Below are positions 1-11,382 of a DNA stretch of 64,000 nt, piece by piece. Position 1 is the first letter of the stretch, and the number at the start of each line of letters is the position of its first letter. Both the position numbers and the translations under genes were made by a program. The stretch comes from Callorhinus ursinus (lineage: Eukaryota; Chordata; Mammalia; Carnivora; Otariidae), in the NCBI RefSeq assembly GCF_003265705.1, contig NW_020312968.1, positions 2,305,113 through 2,369,112 on the forward strand, in the 5' to 3' direction. The notes under the pieces are model-generated. The model had not been told where the DNA came from and made no database searches. It was given only the letters and a program-made list of their open reading frames with translations.

Positions 1-47
<47 letters not shown>
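1..47. repeat. (AC)n microsatellite
   Basis: An uninterrupted AC dinucleotide run that begins at the window edge, so its true length is unknown. Confidence 0.97.
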
Positions 48-49
<2 letters not shown>

Positions 50-277
50 GGGCCATAAAATCAATCTGAACAAATTTGAGAGAATGAAATCATACAGTGT
101 ACGTTCTCTGACCATAAATGAAACCAAACCATTAATAACAGAAAACAAACAAGCAAAAATCACCCCATACTTGGAGATGAATCAGCATAATTCTAAATAA
201 CCCACAGGTCAAAAAGAAAATCTCATTATTTCAAAATCTATGAAACTGAGTGGAAATGAAACTGTAACCTATCAAAC
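48..277 (+). mobile_element. Old L1 (copy A), ORF2 fragment
   Basis: A-rich sequence that reads as decayed L1 ORF2 on the + strand, upstream of the reverse transcriptase core. This is the first visible piece of one old L1 (copy A) that runs on to about 8860 between later insertions. No intact frame remains. Confidence 0.7.
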
Positions 278-441
278 TGGATTCATTCGAGATAGAGAGA
301 GAACCTGAGCAGGGGGAGAAGCAGAGGGAGGGGGAAAAGCAGAATCTCCACAGAGCAGGGAGCCCAATGTGGGGCTCGATCCCAGGATCACGACCCGAGC
401 CGAAAGCAGACGCCCAACCATCTGAGCCACCCAGGCGCCCC
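278..441 (-). mobile_element. can-SINE (tRNA-Lys derived)
   Basis: The reverse complement of the can-SINE head ends at the right edge (GAGCCACCCAGGCGCCCC), with the GAGCAGGGAGCCC body to its left. The pyrimidine tail is shortened. It lies inside L1 copy A and accounts for the short open frames seen here. Confidence 0.9.
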
Positions 442-1149
442 TGGATAACGAAATTCTTAATACTAAATGCATACATTAGAAAATAGGAAAAGTTTCAAGT
501 CACTAATTTAAGCTTCGCCTCAAGAACCAAGGGGAAAAGGGGGCAAAATAAAGCAAGCAGAAGGAAGGAAATAAGAGCAGAAGTAAATGAAACTAAAACC
601 AAACCAAAACAAAAAAAACAATGGAAAAAAGAAATCACTAAAACAAAAAGCTGGTCCTTTGAAAAGACCAATAACATCAACAGCTTCTAGCAAGATCGAA
701 AGAGAAAAAAAGAGAAGATACAGATTACCAGTACCAGGAAATAAACAGGGCTATCACTACAGATATCAAAATATAGTAAGGGAATACATGAACAATGCTA
801 CGCATAAAATTGACATTTTAGATAACATGGATCACTTCCTCGGAAAACACATAATACCACAACCCACTCAAGATTAAATAGATAATTTTAATAGCTCTTT
901 AACTATTAAGGAAATTGACATTTTATCTTAAGAACTCTGAAAAGAAATTCCCAGGCTCAGATTGTGTTTACTGGACAATTCTATATGTTCAAAGAAAAAT
1001 TATCCCAATTCTACACAGTCTCTGAGAAATTAGAAGATGAGGGAACAATTCCCAATTCATTTTATGAAGGAATGTTACCTTGACACTAAAATCAATGACA
1101 GCACAAATTAGAGAACTACAGACCAAATCCCTCCTGAATGTAGGTTTCA
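442..1149 (+). mobile_element. Old L1 (copy A), ORF2 middle
   Basis: Continues L1 copy A. A 96-codon stretch (587-877) aligns by eye with the L1 ORF2 region between endonuclease and reverse transcriptase: an AGPLKRP motif (human L1: SWFFERI), then KIEREKKRR, then a REYMNN segment (human: REYYKH). Stops and frameshifts elsewhere make it a fossil. Confidence 0.8.
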
Positions 1150-1545
1150 ACCTGATCAGGCCACCATAAAAAAATACGGTAGACTGGGTGGTTTAAACAA
1201 CAGATGTATTTCTCATAGTTCCGAAGACTGAGAAGTCCAAAATTAAAGTGTCAACCAATTTGGTTTCTAGCGAAAGCTCTCTTCCTGGCTTGTAGATAGC
1301 TTTTTTTTTTTTTTTGTGCTATGTCCTTACATGACCTTTTCTGTGCGTGTGCATGTGGAGAAAGAGAGGGAGGTAGAGAGAGGAAGAGTTCTTCCCGTTC
1401 TTTTAAAGCCACTAATGCCATCACAAAATCTCCATCCTCATGAGCTAATCTAATTCTACCTACTCCCCCCAAAGCCCCATCTACAAATACTACCTCAATG
1501 GGGGTTAAGGCTTCAACACAGGATTTTGAGGAGGGGTTAAACAAA
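1150..1545 (-). mobile_element. MaLR (MST/MLT1-type) LTR
   Basis: Reading right to left, it has the MaLR LTR layout: GGGTTAAGGCTTCAACA-type end, a CTCATGAGCTAATCT block, and an ACTGGGTGG end with a TTTATTTCTCA-like motif. It is inserted in L1 copy A. This is an ancient endogenous-retrovirus-derived LTR with no coding content. An internal T run (about 1300-1315) has expanded. Confidence 0.75.
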
Positions 1546-1861
1546 CATTTAATTCATAAAGACACAGATGCAAAATACCTTGACAAAATACAATTTAGCA
1601 ATATGTAAAATAGCATAGAATTCAACAATATTTAAAAACAATCATGCACCATGAGCCAGTGGCATTTACTCTAGGGATACAAAACTAGGTTAATATTTGG
1701 AAATCAAATATATTTGCAGGTTAAGAAAGAAAAATGGCATAGTTCTATCCATCAATGCAGAAAAAGCATCTGACAGGACACAAGACTCATTCATGATAAA
1801 AGCTCTCAGAAAAATAGAAATAGAGGAGGACTTCCTCAAATTTGTAAAAAAGCATCTTCAA
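1546..1861 (+). mobile_element. Old L1 (copy A), reverse transcriptase fragment
   Basis: Decayed ORF2. The translation contains an ISIDAEKAFDK-like motif (here LSINAEKASDR, near 1752-1784), which is the conserved block of the L1 reverse transcriptase. The L1 resumes here after the LTR insertion. Confidence 0.8.
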
Positions 1862-2045
1862 GGGGTGCCTGAGTGGCTCAGTTGGTTGGGTGTCAGACTC
1901 TTGATTTAGATTGGGGCGGGATCTTGGAGTAGTGAGATCAAGCCCCATGACAGGCTCCTTGCTCAGCACAGAGTCTGCTTGAGATTCTCTCTCCCTCTGC
2001 CTGTTACCCCACCTACACACTAAGTAAATAAAAATCTCTTAAGAA
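1862..2045 (+). mobile_element. can-SINE
   Basis: Head GGGGTGCCTGAGTGGCTCAG with tRNA-like A and B boxes, a CT-rich body and an AAATAAAAATCT tail. It is an older, diverged copy inside L1 copy A. Confidence 0.92.
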
Positions 2046-2231
2046 AACACCCTACAAATAACATTATACTTTTTTTTCTAAGATTGGAAAAAAAGGCAAG
2101 CGATGTCCATTCTTATTACTCTTCTTCACCACTACACTGGGAAGTCTAGCTGATGCGATGCAAAAGAAAATAAAGATCTACACGTCAAAAAGAAAACTAT
2201 ACCTATTAACAAATGATATGATAGCTTATTT
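2046..2231 (+). mobile_element. Old L1 (copy A), ORF2 fragment
   Basis: Continuation of the reverse transcriptase region, including sequence corresponding to the LTNDMIAYL-like (F/LADDM) catalytic block in decayed form near 2206-2232. Confidence 0.75.
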
Positions 2232-2241
2232 GAAAATCTCA

Positions 2242-2412
2242 GGGGTGCCTGGGTGGCTCAGTTGGCTAAACATCTACCTTTGGTTCGGGTATGATCCCAG
2301 GGTCCTGGGATAGAGCCCCCCATTGGGCTCCCTGCTCAGCAGGGAGTCTGCTCCTCCCTCTCCCTCTGCTCTTGCTCCTGCATGTGCACGCATACACACA
2401 CACACACACACA

Positions 2413-2446
<34 letters not shown>

Positions 2447-2467
2447 AATAAGTAAAATCTTATAAAA
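2242..2467 (+). mobile_element. can-SINE with (CA)n(CT)n tail
   Basis: Typical can-SINE head followed by a CACACA run (about 2394-2415) and a CTCTCT run (2416-2442). The 10-bp direct repeats GAAAATCTCA at 2232-2241 and 2468-2477 are the target-site duplication, so both insertion ends are visible. Confidence 0.95.
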
Positions 2468-3224
2468 GAAAATCTCAAAGAATCTACAAAAATCCAAATG
2501 TAATGATTTCATCAAAGTCATAGTATATAAGACAAACATACAAAAATCAAAAATCAATTGTATTTCTATATACTAGTAACAGACACCCCAAATCAAAACT
2601 ATAATGTCATTTACAATTGCTAAAAGAAAACTTAGGTGTAAATCTAACAAAGTATTTTTAAGACTTGTATGATGAATACTAGAAAATGCTGAAAAAGAAA
2701 TCAAAGAAAATCTAAGTGGGGAGACATACTGTGTTCATGGATCTGAAAACTCAACGTAGTGAAAATGTCATTCTCCCCAAGTAGACATAAAGATTTAATG
2801 CAATTCCTACCAACATTCCAAGATTTTTATATACATAAGATTATTCTATGTGGGATGATAGAACAGCAAAGAAAATGGAATATCTTAAACAGTTTTGAAA
2901 AAGAAAAAGAAAGTGAGGAATCAGTCTAAAAGATTGCAAGGCATATTATAGAGCTCAAATAATCAAGATTATGTGGTATTGTCAAAGGGACACATAGATC
3001 AATAGAATAGAGAACCCAGAAATAGACCCACACAAATATGCCCAAGTGATTTTTTACAAAGGTGTAAAAGCAATTCATTGGAGAAGAGATAACATTTTTA
3101 GCAAAAGGTGCTGGAGCAACTGGACATCCATAGGTAAAAAATGAACCTTCATCTGTAAATCCACTATCATGTGAAAAGTCACAGACTTAAAGTAAAATGT
3201 AAAACTATAAAGTCTTTAGAAAAA
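2468..3224 (+). mobile_element. Old L1 (copy A), ORF2 3' half
   Basis: Decayed L1 ORF2 downstream of the catalytic core. Recognisable phrases cover the block leading to the C-terminal cysteine region. It is cut at about 3224 by a younger L1 insertion and resumes at about 5286. Confidence 0.8.
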
Positions 3225-4165
3225 AGATTGGATGACGTCAAAGAGGTTACTGCCTATGTTCTCCTCTAGGATTTTGATGGATTCCTGTCTCACCTTGAGG
3301 TCTTTCATTCACTTTGAGTTTATCTTTGTGTATGGTGTTAGAGAATGGTCGGGTTTCATTCTTCTGCATGTGGCTGTCCAATTTTCCCAGCACCATTTAT
3401 TGAAGAGACTTTTTCTCCACTGCATGTTTTTTCCTCCTTTGTCAAAGATTATTTGACTATAGAATTGAGGGTCTATATCTGGGTTCTCTTTTTTGTTCCA
3501 TTGGTCTATATGTGTTTTTGTGCCAGTACCATGCTGTCTTGGTAATCACAGCTTTGTAATATAGCTTGAAATTGGGCAACGTGATGCCCCCAGCTTTGTT
3601 TTTCTTTTTCAACATTTCCTTGGCAATTCGGCGTCTTTTCTGATTCCATACAAATTTTAGGATTGTTTGTTCCAGCACTTTGAAAAATGTCATTGGAATT
3701 TTGATTGGGATGGCATTGAAGGTATAGATTGCTCTGGGTAACAGACATTTTAACAATGTTTATTCTTCTGATCCATGAGCGTGGAATATTTTTCCACCTT
3801 TTTGTGTCTTCAATTTCTTTCATGAGTGTTTTGTAGTTCCTAGAGTATAGATCCTTTACCTCTTTGGTTAGGTTTATTCCGAGGTATCTTATGGTTTTTG
3901 GTGCTATTGTAAATGGAGTCATTTCTCTAATTTCTCCTTTTACAGTTGCATTGTTAGTGTATAAGAAAGCAACTGATTTCTGTGCATTGATTTTGTATCC
4001 TGCCACATTACTGAATTGCTGTATGAGTTCTAGTAATTTGGGGGTGGAGTCTTTCGGGCTTTCCACGTAAAGTATCATGTCGTCTGTGAAAAGAGAGTTT
4101 GACTTCTTTTCCAATTTGAATACCTTTCATTTCTTTTTGTTGTCTGATTGCTGTTGCCAGCAACT
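3225..4165 (-). mobile_element. Younger L1 (copy B), inverted 5' segment
   Basis: On the - strand this reads as L1 ORF2. An [14 protein letters not shown] reverse transcriptase motif lies near 4090 (usual FADD, here FTDD), followed by [21 protein letters not shown] and WNQKR blocks. The frame is broken once near 3740. The segment ends (3225 side) at exactly the ORF2 position where the + strand segment at 4166 begins, so 3225-5285 is one insertion with a 5' inversion. Confidence 0.9.
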
Positions 4166-5285
4166 TCTTTCAAGATACATCTCCAAAAGCTAGTGCAACA
4201 AAACCAAAAATCAACTTTTGGGACTTCATCAAGATAAAATCTTCTGCACAGCAAAGGAAACAGTCAACAAAACAAAGAGGCAACCCACAGAATGGGAGAA
4301 GATATTTGCAAATGACACTACAGATAAAGGGCTGGTATCCAAGATCTATAAAGAACTTCTCAAACTCAACACCCAAAAAACAAATAATCAAGTCAAAAAG
4401 GGGGCAGAAGATATGAACAGACACTTCTCTGAAGAAGACATACAAATGGCTAAAAGACACATGAAAAAATGTTCATCATCATTAGCCATCAGGGAAATTC
4501 AAATCAAAACCACATTGAGATACCACCTTACACCAGTTAGATTGGCAAAAATGGACAGGGAAAGAAACAACAAATGTTGGAGAGGTTGTGGAGAAAGGGG
4601 AACCCTCTTACACTGTTGGTGGGAATGCAAGTTGGTACAGCCACTTTGGAAAACAGTGTGGAGGTGCCTCAACAATTTAAAAATAGAGCTACCCTATGAC
4701 CCAGCAATTGCACTCCTGGGTATTTACCCCAAAGACACAGATGTAGTGAAAAAAGGGCCATATGCACCCCAATGTTCATAGCAGCAGTGTCCACAATAGC
4801 CAAACTGTGGAAAGAGCCGAGATGCCCCTCAACAGATGAATGGATAAAGATGTGGTCCATATATACAATGGAGTACTACTCAGCCATCAGAAAGGATGAA
4901 TACCCAACTTTTACATCCACATGGATGGGACTGGAGGAGGTTATGCTAAGTGAAATAAGTCAAGCAGAGAAAGTCAATGATCATATGGTTTCACTTATTT
5001 GTGGAACATAAAGAATAGCATGGAGGACACTAGGAGAAGGAAGGGGAAAAATGGGGGGGGAATTGGAGGGAGAGATGAACCATGAGGGACCATGGACTCA
5101 AACAAACAGGGTTCTGGGGGGGGATAGGTTAGCCTGGTGATGGGTATTAAGGAGGCACGTACTGCATGGAGCACTGGGTGTTATACGAAAACAGTGGATT
5201 GTGGATCACCACATCAAGAACTAATGTTGTATGGTGACTAACATAATAAAATTTAAAAAATGAATAAATAAACATTTTTTATGGG
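4166..5285 (+). mobile_element. Younger L1 (copy B), 3' segment with tail
   Basis: The C-terminal ORF2 region starts here (the SPKASATK and FCTAKET blocks), with the conserved cysteine cluster around residues [19 protein letters not shown] near 4572-4635. The C-terminus shifts frame at about 4775. A 3' UTR follows, ending in AATAAA-rich sequence at about 5245-5280. It is disabled by the inversion and frameshifts. Confidence 0.92.
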
Positions 5286-5435
5286 AAAAAAAGGAGAAAA
5301 TCTTTGGGTTCTAGACTTAAGTAAAGATTTCTTGGGACTGACACCAAAAGCAAGATTCCTAACAGGGAAAAACAAACAACCCACCCTGATAAATTGGACT
5401 AAATAAAACTTCAAAACTTTAATACTTTTTAAACT
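5286..5435 (+). mobile_element. Old L1 (copy A) remnant between insertions
   Basis: Resumes the copy A reading lost at 3224 (a GENLWVLDL-like block). It is cut again at about 5435 by a further L1. Confidence 0.6.
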
Positions 5436-7205
5436 TTTCATATATAGAAATCCATTGTGTTTCTACACAATAATAAAGTAGCAGAAAGAGAAATTAACAA
5501 TTCCATTTACAGTTGCACCAAAAAGAATACCTAGGAATAAACTTAACCAAGGAGGTGAAAGACCTATATTCTAAAAACTATAAAACACTGATAAAAGAAA
5601 TTGGAGGGGACACAAATGGAAAGACATTCTGTGCTCATAGCTTTGAAAAATATTGTTAAAATAGCCATACTACCCAAAGGCATCTAAAGATTCGGTGCAC
5701 TCAAAATACTAATAGCATTTTTTACAGAACTGGAATACCAAATATTTATATGGAACCACAAAAGACCAAAGCAATCTTAAGAACAACAAAGCTGGTGGCT
5801 CAAAACCCTAGATTTCAACATATACTACCAAGCTGTAGTAATCAAAGCATTATCGTACGGCACAAAAATAGACATATAGATTAATGAAACAGAATAGAGA
5901 GCCCAGAAATAAACCCATGCTTATATGGTCAATTAATCTAGAACAAAGGAATCAAGAATATACAATGGGGAGAGCACAGTCTCTTCAACAAATGGTGCTG
6001 GGAAAACAAGAAGCTACATAGGAAAGAATTAAAATGGACCACTTTCTAAAACCGTATACAAAAATAAACTCAAAATGGATTAAAGACCTAAATGTGAGAC
6101 CTGAAGCCATAAAACTCCTAGAAAAAAAAACATAGGCAATAATTCCTTTGACATCAGCCATAGCAACATTTTTCTAGATAGGTCTCCTCTGGCAAGGGAA
6201 ACAAAAGCAAAAATAACCTCCAATAGGGCTACACCAAAATGAAAAGCTTTTGCATGATAAACTATCAACAAAATGAAAAGGCAACATACTAACCAGGAGA
6301 GGGTATTTGTAAATGTTATATGCAATAAGGGGCTAATATCCAAAATGTATAAAGAACTTATATAACTCAACATACAAAAAGCAGATAATCCAATTAAAAA
6401 TGGACATTTTTCCAAAGAAGATATACAGATGGCCAACAGATACATGAAGAGGTGCTCAACATCACTGATCAAAAAAAAAAAAAATGCAAATCAAAACCAC
6501 AATATCACGTTACACCCATCAAAATGGCTACAATTCGAGACAAGAAATAGGTATTGGTGAGGAATGTAAATTGGTGCCTCCATTGTGGAAAACAGTATGG
6601 AATTTCCTAAAAAAAAATCTTAAAAATAGAAATACCATATTATCCAGTAAATTCACTACTGGATATTTACCCCCCCCCCAAAAAAAACAAAAAACACTAT
6701 TTCAAAAGTATATATTCACCTCGATGTTTAGCATTTACAATAGCTAATCAAGTGTCCATCTATAGACAAATGGATAAAGATGTGGTATATACACAATGGA
6801 GTATACTTCAGCCATAAAAAAGGGATGAGATCCTGCCATTTTCAATGGTGTGGATGGACCCAGAAGTCATTATGCTAAGTGAAATAAGCCAGAGAATGCC
6901 AAATACCATAGACTTTCACTTATATGTGGAATCTAAACAAAACAAAAGCAGAAACAAACCCATATATACAGATGACAAACTAATGGTTCGTCCCTTAATA
7001 AAGGGAGGTATAGGTTTCCAGTTATGGAGTAAGTCACAGGGATGAAAGGTACAGTGGAGGAAATACAGTCAATGGTAATACTGTTGTATGGTGACCGATG
7101 GTAGCCACACTTGTGAGTGTAACACAGACTTGTTGAATCACTATGTTGTATGCCAGGAAAAATGCAACCTTGTGTGTCAACTATACTTAAATAAAACAAA
7201 CAAAC
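5436..7205 (+). mobile_element. L1 (copy C), 5'-truncated
   Basis: Starts within ORF2 (YTNNKVAERE / [24 protein letters not shown] reading at 5470-5600), runs through the cysteine region and 3' UTR, and ends in AAATAAAACAAACAAAC at about 7190-7206. Many stops and indels. It is inserted into copy A. Confidence 0.8.
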
Positions 7206-7865
7206 ACTGAATAATGTCAAAATTTTTTCAACTCTGGCTTTCATAAAGACCCTGTTATGAGGATGAAAAGACTGGGAGACACTATTCACGGATCACATAT
7301 CTGATGAAACATTAGCATCTAGAATAGATAGAATTTAAAACTCGACAATAAAAGAGCAAACAATCCAATTAGAAAAACAGGTAAAAGTCTTGAAGAGATA
7401 GCTCACCAAGAAGCTAGATAAGGTGGAAAGTAAACACATGAAAAGATGTTCTATATAAGTAGCCATTAGGGAAATGCCAAGCAAAACCACAATGAGATGT
7501 CCCTCTACATCTGTCAGAATGGCTATACTGGAACACAGGAATAACACAAGATGCTGGGGGAAATATGGAGGAACTGGATGACCTAGACATTGTTGATGAG
7601 AATGTTAAATGGTACAGCCTCTCTGGAAGACAGTTTGGTAGTTTCTTAGACACTTAACAAGTCACAACCAAACGACCCAGAAATTGCACTCCTGGACGTT
7701 TAGCCCAAAGAAGTGAAAACTTAGATTCACACAAAGACCAGTATGTGAATGTTTCTAGCAGCTTTAATAGCCCCAAACTGGGAACAACCTAGATGTCTTT
7801 TGTCATGAATGGTCAAATAAACTGTGGTACACCCATACCATGACATACCACTTCAGTCCAAGCCT
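7206..7865 (+). mobile_element. Old L1 (copy A), ORF2 C-terminal part
   Basis: Reads as the decayed ORF2 C-terminus (an IREMPSKTTMRC-like block near 7470, then the VRMAIL block), continuing copy A after copy C. It is interrupted at about 7865. Confidence 0.75.
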
Positions 7866-8470
7866 GGACAGTTGGCTTTTCTTTTTGTAATCCAAGGCAT
7901 GGCGGAGGCATCCATGTTAAGATCTGCTACCTTGAATCAACACACTACCAGTGGCTGAGCCAGGTAAAAAACCGGGGTACCTTCCCCCACAGAGGGTCCT
8001 TTGCTTTTGAGATCTTGGTTGATTTCCATAACGGATCATTTGGTCCACTTGATTTTTCTCTTCACATACTTCAAATTGCCACTCTTAATATTTTACATTC
8101 ACCAATAAAGAGTGAACTGGTGAAACCCTAGTTCCCTACCCTGGACCGCAAGAAATGCAAAGCTCCAGGCTCATGCATACTTTCTCTCCCTGCAACTTCG
8201 AGATGTCCACCCTGGTGGGCCTTGAATGTGCCAGGGCTTGTAAGTAATATACTCTTTTTCTCTTCAAAGTGTCTTAATGGTTATTGCTAAAAGGGGTATT
8301 GTAATTATAAGAGCAGCCATAGGGGTCAGTCCAGTCCTAAGGTTGGTTTGTAAAGTGGAAAGGTCTGTGGGAAGCTCACCGGGGCCCAGGTGAGTGCCCC
8401 CAGGTGTTTCTAGCCGTTAGAATACTGTTACTGTGGACAGGCTGGGACTGGCACCCAACAGCGACTCTGC
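7866..8470 (+). mobile_element. LTR-like insertion inside L1
   Basis: This block interrupts L1 copy A, which resumes at about 8471. It is not LINE-like. It has an AATAAA signal at 8104-8109 and, near its right end, TGGCACCCAACA (8449-8460), close to the TGGCGCCCAAC primer-binding site used with tRNA-Lys. A solo or partial endogenous retroviral LTR plus leader is one reading. The left end and the target-site duplication are unclear, and no coding sequence is seen. Confidence 0.4.
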
Positions 8471-8865
8471 AAAAAAAGGGACACACTTGTTGATACCCCC
8501 AATAAGCTGGATGAGCCATGGGGAATTATGCTAAGTGAAAAAAAGACAACCCCGAAAGGTTATAATACAGTACGAGTTTATTTATATAATGTTCTTGAAA
8601 TGACTAATTTATACAAGTGAATGGTATTGTGGTTGCCAGGGATTACCGAGCAATGAGGGTGCAGGGTAATGGGTGCGGTTATAGAAAAACAACCCAAGGG
8701 ATCTTTGTGGTGTTGTGAATGTTTTGTATCTTCACCGTATCATTGTCAACATCCCAGTTGTCATATTATACTACAAATTTATAAAAAGTTATCGCTGAGG
8801 AAAGCTGAGTAAACGGTACAAGATAGCGCTTTGTTTTAAATCTTAAACTGCATGGGAACCTACAA
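8471..8865 (+). mobile_element. Old L1 (copy A), 3' end
   Basis: The final part of copy A: CTGGATGAG...ATTATGCTAAGTGAAA, then GTGGTTGCCAGGGATTA and the 3' UTR. These phrases are characteristic of old mammalian L1 3' ends. Confidence 0.8.
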
Positions 8866-8869
8866 TTAT

Positions 8870-9115
8870 TTCAAAACAAATATTTTCTTGGAAATAGTGA
8901 TTTAATTTCTTAGAAACATTTGACATTTAAAGACTAGCTATCCAGTAGAAATACCAAGCAAGTCACAACTGTGAGCCCTTGTATTTTCCAGTTAGCAAAG
9001 TAAACTAAAATAAGTGAAGTTAATTTATAACTGTACTTTTTCTAAGCCAGTATATCCAAAATATCTAAACATGTAATCAAAATGCAAATAGGGAGATTTT
9101 ACCTTCCGTTTCCGT
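8870..9115 (+). mobile_element. hAT-type DNA transposon fragment
   Basis: Matches by eye the same family as 52828-53165 (blocks TTTTCCAGTTAGCA, ATATCCAAAATAT, ACATGTAATCAA). Only the central part is present, without clear terminal repeats. Confidence 0.5.
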
Positions 9116-9117
9116 CA

Positions 9118-9460
9118 TCTCAGGCAAAATAGCAAAACTGCCATGGACTGGGGGGCTTACACAACAAAAACTTACTTCTCACAGTTCTAGAGACTTGGAA
9201 GACCAAGATCAAGGTACTGGTAGATTTGACTCCCGCTGTCTGGTGAGAGCTTGTTTACTAGTTTGGAGACAGCTAGCTTCTCACTCTTTACCCTGTGGGG
9301 AGGGAGCTCTAGTTTCTTTCCTTATAAAGACGCCAATCCTATCACGGGAGCTCCACGCTCATGACTTCACTTGAACCTAATTACCTCCCAAAGGCCTCAC
9401 CTCCTATTACCATCTCATTGGTACCACATGACCACATTGGAGCTGGGAGTAAAACCAACT
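9118..9460 (-). mobile_element. MaLR (MST/MLT1-type) LTR
   Basis: Reverse-oriented LTR: ATGGACTGGGGGGCTTACACAACA, then ACTTCTCACAGTTCTAGA, TATAAAGACGCCAATCCTAT, and AATTACCTCCCAAAGGCC. No coding content. Confidence 0.8.
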
Positions 9461-10088
9461 CCACCCAAAGCCCCTGTGCAGAGAGGGAGGGAGCAGGCAT
9501 TCCTCTCCCGGAGATCATGATAGATTGTTCTTCAAACACCGTGGGGACAGCTCCTCTCATGCTCCTCCGGCCGGCCGGCCGGCCGTGACTTTGCAGCTTC
9601 TCCCATCCAGGGGTGGAGTCTATTCCCCGCTCCCCTTGAGTCTGAGCTGCTTTTGAAGTTGCTGGGTTAATCCAGGTCCTCTGAGAAGAAAAAGACATGG
9701 CAAAACTAAACGTACAAGGACCTTTTTAGGGGAAGCAAAGCACCTTTGTGAAAGAAATTAGGAAGAGGGAGAGAGAATGCAAGTTGATGCAAGTCTGATC
9801 CTGAGTGAAGGAGAAAGGGGGGGAGAAGATTGGGTAGAAGTGGTTAAGGAAGCTTCAGCCAAGCCTTTGGGGAATGTTCGAGGCAAAGTTGGCCAAAAAG
9901 AGAGTCTCCTATCTCCCAGGAACAGGCCTGACTTAATATTCAGCCTGTGGCCTCTAAGCATACTCAGCAATGGATTTCAAAGCACATTAGCTGTGGCCCT
10001 CAGTCAGTTACATTGCTTGTAGTGGAGGTCTGTGAGATGCATTCTCTCAGCCACCATACTTCCCTGACCATAAAAATGCAGCAGAAGT
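9461..10088. other. Unassigned intergenic stretch with (CCGG)n
   Basis: No gene seen. Positions 9567-9584 are CCGG repeated 4.5 times. The stretch at 9610-9650 (GGGGTGGAGTCTATTCCCC) looks like a fragment of a common old repeat, but I cannot name it. 9750-9880 is purine-rich. Confidence 0.4.
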
Positions 10089-10188
10089 GGGGTGCCTGGC
10101 TGGCTCAGTTGGTAGAGGATGCAACTCTTGATCTCAGGGTTGTGAGTTCGAGCCCTATGTTGGGTGTTTACTTTAAAAATAAATAACC
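10089..10188 (+). mobile_element. Older can-SINE
   Basis: Short diverged SINE: GGGGTGCCTGGCTGGCTCAG head, GGTTGTGAGTTCGAGCC B box, then TTTAAAAATAAATA tail. Confidence 0.88.
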
Positions 10189-10214
10189 CAAATCTTTAAA
10201 AACATAATAAAGTG

Positions 10215-10508
10215 CACGTGAAGTGATGTGATTTCCAAGGCTGGTCCTTAAGAGACCTTGTCGTTTCACCTTTATTCTCTCAGAATGCTGACCTGGATGG
10301 CCACATGAGGAGCCCAAGTGCCCCAGCCAACACCGGCTGTAGATGTGAGGCTGTCTTATGTCTGCCAGTCCCTCTAATCCTCGGGCTGAATGTAATTGTG
10401 TGAGGGAACCCAACCAACCCCAAAGAATTTTGAGAAATAATAGTCCTTGCAGTTTGAAGCCAGTAAGTTTTGGGGTGGTTTCTTATATAGCAGTAGTTAA
10501 TTGGAACA
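10215..10508 (+). mobile_element. MLT1-type MaLR LTR
   Basis: The 3' part of an LTR ending AAGCCAGTAAGTTTTGGGGTG...TTAATTGGAAC, preceded by a GGATGGCCACATGAGGAGCC-like block. It lies directly after the older SINE. Confidence 0.65.
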
Positions 10509-11366
10509 AAAATAAAGGTGGTCAATACTTGGGCGGCTCAAACTCAGCAAACATCCAACAGACATCTATACGCCTACTAAGAAAGAACATCAACAGTGTA
10601 AGGGGATAATACCTTGTTTTTAATAGCAGGACTGAAGAACTTTAGAAAGGAAAGCAGAGTGTCTGCCTCAAGGATTTGGGGCTCAGCTAGTTCTGTCATT
10701 TGTTTAATGGGCTTGGCTAGATTTATCTAGAACAGCAGATCTCAAATTCGCAGATAATTGGGACCTCCTTGAAAACACTAATTAAATTGGTTGAGGGTGC
10801 AGAAAACTCCCTGAGTGATTTTAAAGGGCAGCCAGGGTTGAAAGCCATTGACATGAAGGCTTCTTTTTTTTTGACATTTTTCTATCATCCCATCTTTTGA
10901 GTGATGGCTGATCTGTGGCATGGGATCCAGGAGACCTTGCTGGCTTCTATCTGGCTTGCTCCCTATTCCTTCTACTGCCAGGCCTTCTTCCTCACTTCTC
11001 CCCATCTTACTGTGAACATTTAACACATTTTCCTCTCTTCATTATCTGAGGCCCTACACGGACACAAGCATCCGTTGGTTTGAGTGTTGATCTGCTTCAG
11101 ATGGTATGAAAGACCAAATTACCTCCATATGAGAATCTGGTGATCAGTTACCCAGTCAAATGAATCTGACGCCCCCTCCTTGGGCATGTTTGGTCTGTGT
11201 GACCTTGGTCAAGTCACTTTACTTCTCTTGGCTTCATTTTCCTCATCTCTAAAATAAAAGTGCTCTGCTCTTTTTTTTCCAATTCCATTACTTACCTAGA
11301 TTTCTCTCCTGATCTCTTTTATTTGACAATTACTTTGGTTTCTATGATAGGAAAGGAACTAACATT
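10509..11366. other. Unassigned intergenic DNA with a MIR fragment
   Basis: No exon or open frame of note. Positions 11195-11265 (TGACCTTGGTCAAGTCACTT...CCTCATCTCTAAAAT) are the core of a + strand MIR SINE. The rest looks unique. Confidence 0.45.
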
Positions 11367-11382
11367 AAAATACTGACTTTGC

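Noticed and set aside
3506..4114. 202-codon reverse-transcriptase-like frame as a host gene
   Set aside because: It is part of a rearranged L1 ORF2 with a frameshift and inversion.
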